Positions 1-6,801 of a DNA stretch of 8,786 bases are shown in pieces (the stretch's first letter is position 1; each line of letters starts with the position of its first letter). The DNA is from Syntrophomonadaceae bacterium (GTDB lineage Bacteria > Bacillota > Syntrophomonadia > Syntrophomonadales > Syntrophomonadaceae). The DNA lies in assembly GCA_030526885.1 (NCBI GenBank), contig JAUNBV010000079.1, positions 1 through 8,786 on the forward strand. The letters run 5' to 3'. The translations under genes were made by a program, and so were the position numbers. The notes beneath the pieces were generated by a model. It ran no database searches. It saw only the letters and a list, made by a program, of their open reading frames with translations, and had not been told where the DNA came from.

Positions 1-1557
1 ATACCGCTCCCAGCTTCCCGGCTCCAACCGGCGCCATGCGAAGCCCAAAACGCGCAAAGCGTCGTTGGCCCACCGCTGCTGGACATCGAGGAATCTCCGC
101 CGCTGCGCCCTATCCAGTGGGCTGACGGCCACGGCGGCATCCCGGAGTTGCTCACGGATTCCCTCCCGCTCCGCGGCGCCCGATGCCTCATCCCGCATCC
201 AATGCGTGCAGAGCTCGAGCAAACTGTCGGCGGCGCCTTTTACCAGCAAATATTGCTGCCCGTTTTGCTCCACCACTACGCTCATGCGCTTACGGCGGGA
301 ATCAAAGGGGAATTCCTGCAGGCGCTCACCGGAGGGAAAATGCCCCTGTTGTGCTGCCAGCATGAGCAGCGCCGCTTCGGTGGGCTCGCCTTCGACCCGC
401 AGGTCTGCATCATCATTGCCGTATAATTCGGCATTGTTGCAGTTGGTGGAGATATTCAGCACTTGCGTTAGCGCGGGACCGAGTTGTGCTGCCGGCATGC
501 TTTCCGCTTCATATTCCCTGCCCCCGGCTGCCACGCGCTGTACGGCCATACGGTTGCAGGTCAGGGTGCCGGTCTTGTCGGAGCAAATGACGGTGGTGCA
601 GCCCAGGGTTTCTACGGCGGGCAGCTTGCGCACCACCGCGTTGCGCGCCGCCATGCGTTTCACGCCGATAGCCAGCGATATGGTAACGATAGCCGGCAGC
701 CCTTCCGGTATGGCAGCTACGGCCAGGCTGATCCCCGCCAACAGCATGCTCATAAGCGGTTCACCGCGCATCCAGCCCATGGCGGCCACCAGCGCGCACA
801 CCGCTATGCATATCACGATGAGGATTTTGCCTAATTGATTCAGGCGCTGCTGCAAGGGGGTAAGCGCTTCGCGTTCCTGGCTTATGCCGGCGGCAATGCG
901 TCCCATTTCGGTGTCCGCGCCCACGCCGGTCACTATCCCCCGGCCCCGCCCCCGCACCACTGAGGTGCCCATATACACCATATTTTGGCGCTCGGCCAGC
1001 GGGGTAGCGTCAGCGCAGGAGAGGGATTCATCTTTTTCCACCGGCACCGACTCCCCGGTGAGGACGGCTTCATCGGCGGCCAGCGAAATGCTTTGCAGCA
1101 AGCGCATATCGGACGGTACTCTGGCGCCGTTTTCCAGCAACACGATATCGCCGGGCACCAGGGTGGCTGAATCCACCTGCAGACGCCGGCCATCGCGCAA
1201 AACCTGCGCCGTGGGGGCGGACAGCTTGCGTATTTCCTCCAGCGATTTTTCCGCGCTATATTCCTGTATAAATCCCAGCACCGCGTTTAACAGCACGATG
1301 ACCATGATGGTGACCGCGTCGGCCATGGCCCCGATTAGTCCGGATATGACAGCCGCCCCCAGCAGCACCAGTACCATGGTGTCGGTAAACTGCCGCAAAA
1401 ACAGCGCCAGCGGGCGGGGGGCGTGTTCCGTTTCCAGCCGGTTACTGAAGCGCCGGCCGCGTACGCGCGCTTCCGTGGGATGCAAGCCCTGCGGCGAGGT
1501 GCGTAGCAGTTCCATGCATTCCTCGGCGGTCATAGTCCACCAGTTCATCGTTTCCAT
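1..1557 (-). CDS. Cation-transporting P-type ATPase (Ca2+-type, P2A), N-terminal 519 residues, cut by window edge
   Basis: Predicted inner-membrane pump that couples ATP hydrolysis to export of a cation, most likely Ca2+. The reading frame is open from ATG 1557 to base 1 (519 codons) and continues outside the window. Visible in order: cation ATPase N-terminal region (about 10-45), TM1-2 (about 55-98), the actuator TGES loop (167-170), TM3-4 (about 245-295) with the PEGLP motif (284-288) typical of SERCA/PMR1-like Ca2+ pumps, the phosphorylation motif DKTGTLT with Asp327, and KGAAD (440-444; usually KGAPD) in the nucleotide-binding domain. The GDGVND hinge and TM5-10 of this roughly 900-residue family lie beyond the edge. 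GGAGG (1573-1569) sits 11 nt before the ATG, separated by a T8 run. Codirectional with and 130 nt downstream of spoIIP. B. subtilis has a sporulation-expressed pump of this family (YloB), so a link to sporulation is possible but inferred. Na+ or Mn2+ transport is not excluded. Confidence 0.93.
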   Translation of the reverse strand, partial: METMNWWTMTAEECMELLRTSPQGLHPTEARVRGRRFSNRLETEHAPRPLALFLRQFTDTMVLVLLGAAVISGLIGAMADAVTIMVIVLLNAVLGFIQEYSAEKSLEEIRKLSAPTAQVLRDGRRLQVDSATLVPGDIVLLENGARVPSDMRLLQSISLAADEAVLTGESVPVEKDESLSCADATPLAERQNMVYMGTSVVRGRGRGIVTGVGADTEMGRIAAGISQEREALTPLQQRLNQLGKILIVICIAVCALVAAMGWMRGEPLMSMLLAGISLAVAAIPEGLPAIVTISLAIGVKRMAARNAVVRKLPAVETLGCTTVICSDKTGTLTCNRMAVQRVAAGGREYEAESMPAAQLGPALTQVLNISTNCNNAELYGNDDADLRVEGEPTEAALLMLAAQQGHFPSGERLQEFPFDSRRKRMSVVVEQNGQQYLLVKGAADSLLELCTHWMRDEASGAAEREGIREQLRDAAVAVSPLDRAQRRRFLDVQQRWANDALRVLGFAWRRLEPGSWERY

Positions 1558-1628
1558 AAAAAAAAGCGCCTCCGCCCTACATTTTTTTATAAAACGTCTC
1601 CCCCGACGCTTAACACAATCATCCATAT

Positions 1629-1688
1629 CCCCATTGCCGGTGGGGGAAGACGGCAGAGCGCGGCAAAGGGCCGTGGCTCCCCTGCCGT
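1629..1688 (-). terminator. Two tandem hairpins after spoIIP; possible weak terminator or attenuator
   Basis: Read on the minus strand, a hairpin begins at the last base of the spoIIP stop codon: a perfect 7-bp stem (1682-1688 with 1650-1656) encloses a smaller CGGC/GCCG stem (1661-1664 with 1670-1673). Only a short TCTT follows, then a second 5-bp CCCCA/TGGGG hairpin (1629-1633 with 1641-1645). There is no real U tract, so termination would be inefficient; read-through into the ATPase gene is plausible. The rest of the 1558-1687 gap shows no gene. I found no convincing sigma-A or sporulation-sigma promoter for the ATPase there. Confidence 0.3.
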
Positions 1689-2791
1689 TACTTAAAATAG
1701 TCCGCCAGCAGGCCGGCAAACAGCTCGGCGGCGTAAATGGCTTCCTCAAGCGTGTTCTGGTCGTTGCCCATCTCCAACAACAGGGCACCGGTATGGTATT
1801 CCTGATGGTAACTGCCGGGATGGGTGCGCACGCCGCGTATCAGGCCGGGGTATTTTTCCTCGCCCAGCCGGTACAGTTCCTGCGCAAAAGCGTAATTCTG
1901 CTCCCAATGGGGATGGGCGCGCACCCCGTCCGTTCCTACAATGATAAGTATTTGCGCCGCTTCATTACCCTTGATGGTCACGGTGCCGCCGTCATCCGCG
2001 CCGGGGATGCTGTCGCGGTGAATGTCAAACAAAGCCACGGTATTGCGGCTGTCTGCCAGCAGGCGCTCAACGGTGGAGCGGGAATTGGCATAGCTGTCGT
2101 TATAACTGGGCGCATCGTGAATCGCATCATCATGGCGGGCTTTAAACCCGTAACGCCGCAACTGGCGGTCCATGCGCTCCGCCACCGTGTTTATCAGCCC
2201 GGCCTGCCCCTCCTGCCGGGCCACCCCGCTGTCGGGGATATAGCTCTCCGAGGAGTGCGTGCAGTAGGTGAGGATGGTCTTGTTTTTGAACGCCGCCACC
2301 GGAACGATTTCATCCTCCGCGGCCTCCGGCTCATTGGCTACCGCCAGCTTTTCCGCTTCCGGCAGGATTATGATATTGGGCGGCGCGGGCGCTTGCCGGG
2401 GCACAACATCAGTTTCCACGAGGGGCGGGGCCGGCGTGACAACCCGCCCACGGCTGGCTATCGTTGCCGCCGCAGAGGCTTGCTCCGGCTTCGGAACAGA
2501 CGGCACAGCCGTAATGTCGGCAATTCGCCGCATCAGCATGTTTTCCGGTTTCAGGCTCAGTATGACGCTGCGGGGCGAGCGCGCGTCCTCGCCGGCCAGC
2601 AGGGCGGAACATTGCCCCGGCAGTGCCGATGCGGCCAGAGGGCTAAACTGCGCCCATATAATATTGGAAGCCGCATACGCCTCCGCATCTGCCGGCAGCG
2701 CCCGGCTGCCGCCGCCGGTAAGCAATATGACCATTAGCAGCCCCGCCAGCAAAAATATCTCCTTGACCACCGAAGCATCTCCCGCTCGCAT
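1688..2791 (-). CDS. spoIIP: Stage II sporulation protein P (SpoIIP-type peptidoglycan hydrolase)
   Basis: Cell-wall amidase/endopeptidase that works with SpoIID and SpoIIM at the septal membrane to drive engulfment in endospore formers. The 367-residue product has an N-terminal membrane anchor (about 8-27), a long Ala/Pro-rich low-complexity stalk (about 95-165), and the SpoIIP catalytic domain (about 170-367). Family marks include ILTYxTHSSESYIP (173-186), the conserved NDSYANSR region (231-238), DIHRD (256-260) and LLLEMGN (337-343) near the end. The first His of the usual HTH motif is Cys177 here; His179, His258 and Glu340 are retained. GGAGG (2803-2799) lies 7 nt before ATG 2791. Length fits the family. 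It is divergent from rpsT, and the spore protease gene gpr, often found between the two in Firmicutes, is absent from the gap. A sporulation-sigma promoter is expected but I could not identify one. Confidence 0.92.
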   Translation of the reverse strand: MRAGDASVVKEIFLLAGLLMVILLTGGGSRALPADAEAYAASNIIWAQFSPLAASALPGQCSALLAGEDARSPRSVILSLKPENMLMRRIADITAVPSVPKPEQASAAATIASRGRVVTPAPPLVETDVVPRQAPAPPNIIILPEAEKLAVANEPEAAEDEIVPVAAFKNKTILTYCTHSSESYIPDSGVARQEGQAGLINTVAERMDRQLRRYGFKARHDDAIHDAPSYNDSYANSRSTVERLLADSRNTVALFDIHRDSIPGADDGGTVTIKGNEAAQILIIVGTDGVRAHPHWEQNYAFAQELYRLGEEKYPGLIRGVRTHPGSYHQEYHTGALLLEMGNDQNTLEEAIYAAELFAGLLADYFK

Positions 2792-2872
2792 GCCCTCACC
2801 TCCCGCCCCGGACAGTCTTTCATATAAAATTTATGGCATTGCCACCGGTTTAGAACCCTGACCTGTCAGCGC

Positions 2873-2920
2873 ATTTTTTAAAAAATAATGCTTGCATTCT
2901 GTCAAAACAGGTGATATAGT
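2873..2920 (+). promoter_or_regulatory. rpsT promoter with A/T-rich upstream tract
   Basis: TTGCAT (2892-2897) and TATAGT (2915-2920) are separated by exactly 17 nt, a near-consensus sigma-A promoter. An A/T tract (2873-2888) just before the -35 resembles an UP element, as expected for a highly expressed ribosomal protein gene. The predicted start near 2927 gives a leader of about 32 nt. The spacer holds a small CTGT-CAAA-ACAG inverted repeat (2899-2910) of unknown meaning. Confidence 0.8.
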
Positions 2921-2945
2921 ATTGAAGTTGACTTTAAAATCTCAT

Positions 2946-2954
2946 GGGAGGTGA
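2946..2954 (+). promoter_or_regulatory. Ribosome binding site fixing the rpsT start at GTG 2959
   Basis: GGGAGGTGA is a near-perfect Shine-Dalgarno sequence; its GGAGG core lies 7 nt before GTG 2959. It overlaps the in-frame ATG at 2944, so that ATG is part of the ribosome binding site and not the start codon. Confidence 0.9.
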
Positions 2955-2958
2955 AATC

Positions 2959-3222
2959 GTGGCTTACAGCAAGACCCCGGCCAAAAGAGCGCGTAATGCC
3001 GAAAAAAGGCGTATCAGCAATAAGGCCCGTAACAGTGAAATGAAAACCGCCATCAAGAAGTTTGAGACTTCCGTACTCGGCGACGATGTAGATACCGCCA
3101 GAGAGCAGCTTATCCATGCCAGTTCTCTGATTGATAAAAGTGTATCCAAGGGCGGGCTCCACAAAAATACCGCTGCCCGTAAAAAATCCTCACTGGCCAA
3201 GAAATTCAACGCCATGGTTTAG
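2959..3222 (+). CDS. rpsT: 30S ribosomal protein S20
   Basis: Primary 16S rRNA-binding protein of the small ribosomal subunit. The 87-residue product starts VAYSKTPAKRARNAEKRR, and shows the very basic, all-helical S20 pattern: the early KRAR motif, the RNxxxK stretch (about 24-30), the LIDKSVSKGGLHKNTAARKKS region (about 57-77) and the final SLAKK segment. Length matches the family (about 85-90). The start is GTG 2959 because the upstream in-frame ATG 2944 lies inside the ribosome binding site and would add five residues not seen in the family. It is transcribed alone from its own sigma-A promoter and ends at a strong intrinsic terminator. Divergent neighbour spoIIP reflects known rpsT-sporulation gene synteny in Firmicutes. 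Confidence 0.97.
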   Translation: MAYSKTPAKRARNAEKRRISNKARNSEMKTAIKKFETSVLGDDVDTAREQLIHASSLIDKSVSKGGLHKNTAARKKSSLAKKFNAMV

Positions 3223-3257
3223 ACCGCCTTTATAAACGGTTCTTCTTTGTATCCGCC

Positions 3258-3293
3258 AAACCACGTGTATCGTTCGCGACCCACGTGGTTTTT
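3258..3293 (+). terminator. Intrinsic terminator after rpsT
   Basis: A perfect 10-bp stem, AAACCACGTG (3258-3267) with CACGTGGTTT (3282-3291), is followed by more T residues. The 14-nt loop can itself form a small TCG-TTCG-CGA hairpin. It begins 35 nt after the rpsT stop and separates it from the ECF operon. The flanking A and T runs mean it could also work on the opposite strand, though no minus-strand gene needs it. Confidence 0.9.
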
Positions 3294-3358
3294 CTGTTTG
3301 GTTTCTGCCCTCCTCACGGGAATGCTTTTCCCTTTCCTTCCTTATCAATTCCCGCCGG

Positions 3359-3388
3359 TTGACACCGTTGGTTTAAAACCGCTATACT
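3359..3388 (+). promoter_or_regulatory. Sigma-A promoter of the ECF transporter operon
   Basis: TTGACA (3359-3364) and TATACT (3383-3388) are separated by 18 nt, close to the full consensus. The -10 ends only 7 nt before ATG 3396, so initiation is predicted at about 3394-3396. Two short palindromes overlap it: CGGT-TGAC-ACCG (3356-3367) across the -35, and GGTTTAAAACC (3370-3380) in the spacer. Either could be an operator. There is no room for a riboswitch in the transcript from this promoter. Confidence 0.8.
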
Positions 3389-3395
3389 GGGCACC

Positions 3396-4286
3396 ATGAA
3401 AAGCGCGTTTGCCGGCTATCACCCGGCGGTAAACTTCATATATTTCACCCTGATGATCGGCGTGAGCATGTTTACGCTGCACCCCCTGGTGCTGCTGCCC
3501 TCGCTGCTGGGCGCGGCGGGGTGGGCGCTCTATTTGAACGGGGCGCGGCAGCGGCGGTTCATGCTGCTCTACCTGCTGCCGCTGGTCCTGCTCACCGCCG
3601 CCTTGAATCCGCTGTTCAACCATCGCGGGGCTACGGTGCTGGGCTATTTCAACAACGGCAATCCCTTCACCCTGGAATCGCTGTGCTTCGGGCTGGCCGC
3701 CGGGGCCATGCTGGCGGCGGTCATATGCTGGTTTTCCTGTTTTAACGCCGTCATCACTTCGGACAAGATAATTTATTTATTCGGACGCCTGCTGCCCGCC
3801 GCGTCCTCTATTTTGGCGCTGATCTTTCGCTTCGTGCCGCAGTTTAGCCAGCACATGCGGGAAACCGCGGCGGCGCGGCAGGGGCTTAAACCCCAACCGG
3901 AGAGGGCGGGAAGGCTGGCCCGTATCCGCGGCGGGATGGCCGTCTTGTCCGCCACTATCGGCTGGTCGCTGGAAACCTCTATCGACACCGCCGATTCCAT
4001 GAGCAGCCGCGGCTACGGCCTGCGGGGGCGCACCGCTTTTACCCTGTACCGTTTTGAACGGCGGGACAAAGCCCTGCTGGGGCTGGTGGCGGGCTTGTCG
4101 CTGCTGCTGCTCATCGGCGTATACTGCGGCGCGCTGGCCTTCAGCTATTTCCCCGTCATCCGGGGGGCGCAGTTTTCGGCGTGGCAGGCCGGGGCGGCGG
4201 CGGGCTGGCTGCTGCTGTGCGCCCTGCCACTCACGGTAGACGTCACGGAGGATATGAGATGGCAACGCTTACGCTCCAAAGCCTGA
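3396..4286 (+). CDS. ecfT: ECF transporter T component (EcfT/CbiQ family)
   Basis: Integral membrane scaffold of an energy-coupling factor importer that passes ATPase movements to the substrate-binding S subunit. The 296-residue product has hydrophobic segments at about 12-48, 55-72, 96-120 and 131-150, then the cytoplasmic coupling helices, and last membrane segments at about 226-252 and 264-280. The two Ala-Arg-Gly-like coupling motifs that dock on the ATPases appear as ARQG (160-163) and SSRGYG (203-208). The YRFERRD segment (218-224) follows, as in CbiQ-like proteins. The N-terminus from ATG 3396 (MKSAFAGYHPAVNFIYF) looks family-typical, yet no Shine-Dalgarno precedes it. Its end overlaps the next gene by 28 nt, so the two are one operon. 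Confidence 0.93.
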   Translation: MKSAFAGYHPAVNFIYFTLMIGVSMFTLHPLVLLPSLLGAAGWALYLNGARQRRFMLLYLLPLVLLTAALNPLFNHRGATVLGYFNNGNPFTLESLCFGLAAGAMLAAVICWFSCFNAVITSDKIIYLFGRLLPAASSILALIFRFVPQFSQHMRETAAARQGLKPQPERAGRLARIRGGMAVLSATIGWSLETSIDTADSMSSRGYGLRGRTAFTLYRFERRDKALLGLVAGLSLLLLIGVYCGALAFSYFPVIRGAQFSAWQAGAAAGWLLLCALPLTVDVTEDMRWQRLRSKA

Positions 4287-6661
4287 GTTTCAGCTATCCG
4301 CAAGCCGAAACCCCGGCGCTGCGGGACATCAGCCTGCACGTACCCAGCGGGGAATGGGTCACCGTGGCCGGAGCCTCCGGCAGCGGCAAATCCACCCTGC
4401 TGCGCCACCTGAAACCAGCGCTCACCCCGCACGGCGACCGCGCCGGGGATATCTTGCTCGACGGGCAGCCCTTGGCGCAGCTAGACCGGCGCAGCCAGGC
4501 CGCGCGCGTCGGCTTTGTGATGCAAAACCCGGAACAGCAACCGGTCACCGATAAGGTATGGCATGAGCTGGCCTTCGGCTTGGAAAGCCTGGGGGAGAAA
4601 AACGAAACCATCCGCGCGCGGGTGGCTGAAATGGCTAGTTTCTTCGGCCTGCAGCACTGGTTTCATCAGCCGGTGAATCAATTGTCCGGCGGGCAGAAGC
4701 AACTGTTGAATCTGGCGGCAGTGATGACAATGCAACCGGAAATACTGATTTTGGACGAGCCCACCGCCCGGCTGGACCCCATCGCAGCGGCTGATTTTCT
4801 GGAGATGGTGGCCAAGGCCCACCGCGAGCTGGGGCTGACCGTAATTATGAGCGAGCACCGTCTGGATGAGGTCTTGCCACGTTCCGACCGCCTCATCGTC
4901 CTGCAGCAGGGTGCGGTAATCGCGGATGCAGCCCCGGCACAGGCCGCACGAGAACTGTTTGCTATGCGCCATCCCCTGTTCACCGCATTGCCCGCGCCCG
5001 CCCGCATTGCCGCCCGCTGCGGCTGCGACGGCGACTACCCGCTCACCGTGCGCGCGGGGCGCGACTGGCTGGACGGGCAACATCCCCGGCCCCTGCCGCC
5101 TGACCCCGCCCCCCCGCCGCCGGGCAACGCCATCATCCGCGCCGAGGAAGTATGGTTCCGCTATCAGCGGGAGGCTCCCGATGTGCTTAAAAGCCTCAGT
5201 TTAGACATTTATGAAGGCGAAATCCTCGCGCTGATGGGCGGCAACGCCACCGGCAAGAGTACGCTGCTGACGCTGCTGGGCGGCCTGCAAAAGCCTTATC
5301 GCGGTCGGGTCACCGGCAGCCGGGATACCGCCATCATGCCGCAAAACCCGCAAACCCTGTTTGTCCGGGCCACCGTGCGGGAAGAACTGGCCGCCATGGT
5401 CAAAGGCTCCGCCGCCGAAACGGATGCCGCGGTGATGGCCGCCGCGGAGCGCTGCGCTCTGACCCCCCTGCTAAAGCGCCACCCTTACGACCTCTCCGGC
5501 GGCGAACAGCAGCGCCTGGCCCTGGCGTTGGTGATGCTCACCGGGCGGCGGATATTGCTGCTGGATGAGCCCACCAAAGGGCTGGACAGCTATGCCAAGG
5601 CCCAACTGGCGGATATATTTAAGGGCCTGCAAACCGACGGCTACACCATAGTCATCGTCTCCCATGACATTGAATTCTGCGCCGGGCTGGCGCAGCGCTG
5701 CGCCCTGCTGTTTGACGGCGGCATCACCGCTGCCGGGCCGGTGCGCCAATTTCTGGCCGGCAACCGCTTTTACACCACCGCCGCCAATCGCATGGCCCGC
5801 CGGCATTTGCCGCAAGCCATCACCGTAGACGACGTTGTGGCCGCCTGCGGCGGGGAGGATTTTACCCCCGATGACCACACCCGCCATGGCAATCCCAACG
5901 CGGGCCCAGCGGTAGATGAGGTCAAACCGGCGGCAACCGCAGCCACCCCCGCTACGGCCCCGCGCTCCGGGCCGCGGTCCAAAATCACCGCCGCCCTGCT
6001 ATCGTCACTTCCCCTGACCGTGCTGTTTGGCCTGTACGTACTGGACGACCGCAGCTATTATTTTACCAGCCTGCTGCTCATCACCGAGATTCTGCTGCTG
6101 GGCTTTCTGGCCCTGGAAAGACGCCGCCCGCGGGCGCGCGAAGTCGTGCTTATCGCAGTGCTGTGCGCCCTCACCGTCGCCACCCGCGCCGCTTTTTTCA
6201 TGGTGCCGCAGTTTAAGCCCGCCTTGGCTATCGTCATCCTGTCGGGGGTATGCTTCGGCCCCCGCACCGGCCTGCTGACCGGCGCCTTGAGCATGTTCGT
6301 CTCCGGCTTTTTTTTCGGCCAGGGACCCTGGACCCCGTGGCAGATGCTGGCCTTCGGCCTCATCGGGGCGCTGGCGGGGGGGCTGTTTCAACCCGGTCGC
6401 ATCCCGCAGCAAAAAGCGGCCCTGTGCCTGTTCGGCGCCTTCACCGCGCTCATCGTCTATGGCGGCATAATGAACCCGGCCGCGGTCCTCATCATGCAGC
6501 CCTTTCCCACCATCGAGATGTTCATCGCGTCATGGCTGGCCGGTGTACCCTTCGACCTGCTGCACGCCGCTTCCACCGCCCTCTTTCTCCTGTTGCTGGC
6601 CAATCCCCTGCTCGCCAAAATGGAACGGGTGCGGATAAAATACGGCCTGCCCCAGCATTAA
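4259..6661 (+). CDS. ECF transporter fusion: two ABC ATPase domains plus S-component-like membrane domain
   Basis: An 800-residue chain that appears to supply both ATPases and the substrate-binding subunit of an ECF importer. ABC domain 1 (about 1-240) has Walker A GASGSGKST (38-46), Q-loop Gln89, LSGGQ (142-146), Walker B ending DEPT (166-169) and H-loop His200. A Pro-rich linker (about 275-290) leads to ABC domain 2 (about 291-505) with Walker A GGNATGKST (327-335), Gln362, LSGGE (412-416), DEPT (436-439) and His469; both sites look catalytically intact. After an Ala/Pro linker (about 545-573) come about eight hydrophobic segments (576-785). One carries an AxxxAxxxA pattern (Ala633, 637, 641) like the S-component helix that docks on EcfT. 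Two segments precede it, more than the usual six-helix S fold. Start chosen at ATG 4259, 7 nt after GGAGG (4247-4251); an upstream in-frame ATG (4181) would add 26 unrelated residues. Substrate unknown; a vitamin such as a cobamide, thiamine precursor or riboflavin is likely. Confidence 0.92.
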   Translation: MATLTLQSLSFSYPQAETPALRDISLHVPSGEWVTVAGASGSGKSTLLRHLKPALTPHGDRAGDILLDGQPLAQLDRRSQAARVGFVMQNPEQQPVTDKVWHELAFGLESLGEKNETIRARVAEMASFFGLQHWFHQPVNQLSGGQKQLLNLAAVMTMQPEILILDEPTARLDPIAAADFLEMVAKAHRELGLTVIMSEHRLDEVLPRSDRLIVLQQGAVIADAAPAQAARELFAMRHPLFTALPAPARIAARCGCDGDYPLTVRAGRDWLDGQHPRPLPPDPAPPPPGNAIIRAEEVWFRYQREAPDVLKSLSLDIYEGEILALMGGNATGKSTLLTLLGGLQKPYRGRVTGSRDTAIMPQNPQTLFVRATVREELAAMVKGSAAETDAAVMAAAERCALTPLLKRHPYDLSGGEQQRLALALVMLTGRRILLLDEPTKGLDSYAKAQLADIFKGLQTDGYTIVIVSHDIEFCAGLAQRCALLFDGGITAAGPVRQFLAGNRFYTTAANRMARRHLPQAITVDDVVAACGGEDFTPDDHTRHGNPNAGPAVDEVKPAATAATPATAPRSGPRSKITAALLSSLPLTVLFGLYVLDDRSYYFTSLLLITEILLLGFLALERRRPRAREVVLIAVLCALTVATRAAFFMVPQFKPALAIVILSGVCFGPRTGLLTGALSMFVSGFFFGQGPWTPWQMLAFGLIGALAGGLFQPGRIPQQKAALCLFGAFTALIVYGGIMNPAAVLIMQPFPTIEMFIASWLAGVPFDLLHAASTALFLLLLANPLLAKMERVRIKYGLPQH

Positions 6662-6671
6662 TAATAAAAGC

Positions 6672-6753
6672 TGCATCCGCCAGGCGTATCGGCAGACGTG
6701 ATTGATGCACGCCGCCCCTTATAGCCCTCTGGCAAAGAGTATGCGGCTCTTTT
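6672..6753 (+). terminator. Hairpin region after the ECF operon; probable terminator
   Basis: Two structures follow the ECF stop codon. The first is a TGCATC/GATGCA stem (6672-6677 with 6704-6709) enclosing 26 nt. The second is a GCCGC/GCGGC stem (6711-6715 with 6743-6747) with an inner CTCT/AGAG hairpin (6727-6730 with 6736-6739), followed by TCTTTT. The second has the shape of an imperfect intrinsic terminator, and it lies directly before the promoter of the next operon. No small gene is apparent in 6662-6837. Confidence 0.45.
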
Positions 6754-6762
6754 AAAAAAGGG

Positions 6763-6792
6763 TTGACAAAGGTTATGACGGTCGGGTATAGT
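6763..6792 (+). promoter_or_regulatory. Sigma-A promoter of the rhodanese/Rrf2/oxidoreductase operon
   Basis: A perfect TTGACA (6763-6768) and TATAGT (6787-6792) are separated by 18 nt, with an A-rich stretch (6753-6759) before the -35. Initiation is predicted near 6799, giving a leader of about 40 nt. Such a strong core promoter fits a gene set that is held off by a repressor and opened under stress. Confidence 0.85.
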
Positions 6793-6801
6793 TATATTAT
6801 T

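Noticed and set aside
65..838. 257-codon plus-strand open frame at the left edge.
   Set aside because: It is antisense to the P-type ATPase, whose motifs (TGES, PEGLP, DKTGT) occur in one uninterrupted minus-strand frame.
884..2737. 617-codon open frame on the plus strand across the ATPase start, the gap and spoIIP.
   Set aside because: It is antisense to two clearly recognisable protein families. Its product is Arg/Ser/Pro-rich with no domain, as expected of open antisense frames in GC-rich DNA.
2804..2872. Sporulation-sigma promoter for spoIIP.
   Set aside because: An A/T-rich CATAAATTTTATATG stretch resembles a -10 region, but I could not pair it with a convincing -35 for sigma E, F or G.
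2858..2880. CTGAC-CT-GTCAG followed by a T run as a plus-strand terminator.
   Set aside because: The stem allows only a 2-nt loop (or 4 bp with 4 nt), and no plus-strand gene lies upstream. The T/A tract is better explained as part of the rpsT promoter.
2944..2958. ATG 2944 as start of rpsT.
   Set aside because: The codon is inside the GGGAGGTGA ribosome site, and GTG 2959 gives the normal S20 length and N-terminus.
3223..3395. Cobalamin, thiamine or riboflavin riboswitch before the ECF operon.
   Set aside because: The gap holds only the rpsT terminator and the ecfT promoter. The predicted transcript starts at the ATG, leaving no leader.
4181..4258. ATG 4181 as start of the ECF fusion.
   Set aside because: The 26 extra residues are Gly/Arg-rich shadow sequence within ecfT. 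ATG 4259 has GGAGG at 7-nt spacing and starts right at the ABC fold.
4481..5083. 200-codon minus-strand open frame.
   Set aside because: It lies opposite the first ABC domain of the ECF fusion, has no ribosome site, and its composition is typical of a shadow frame.
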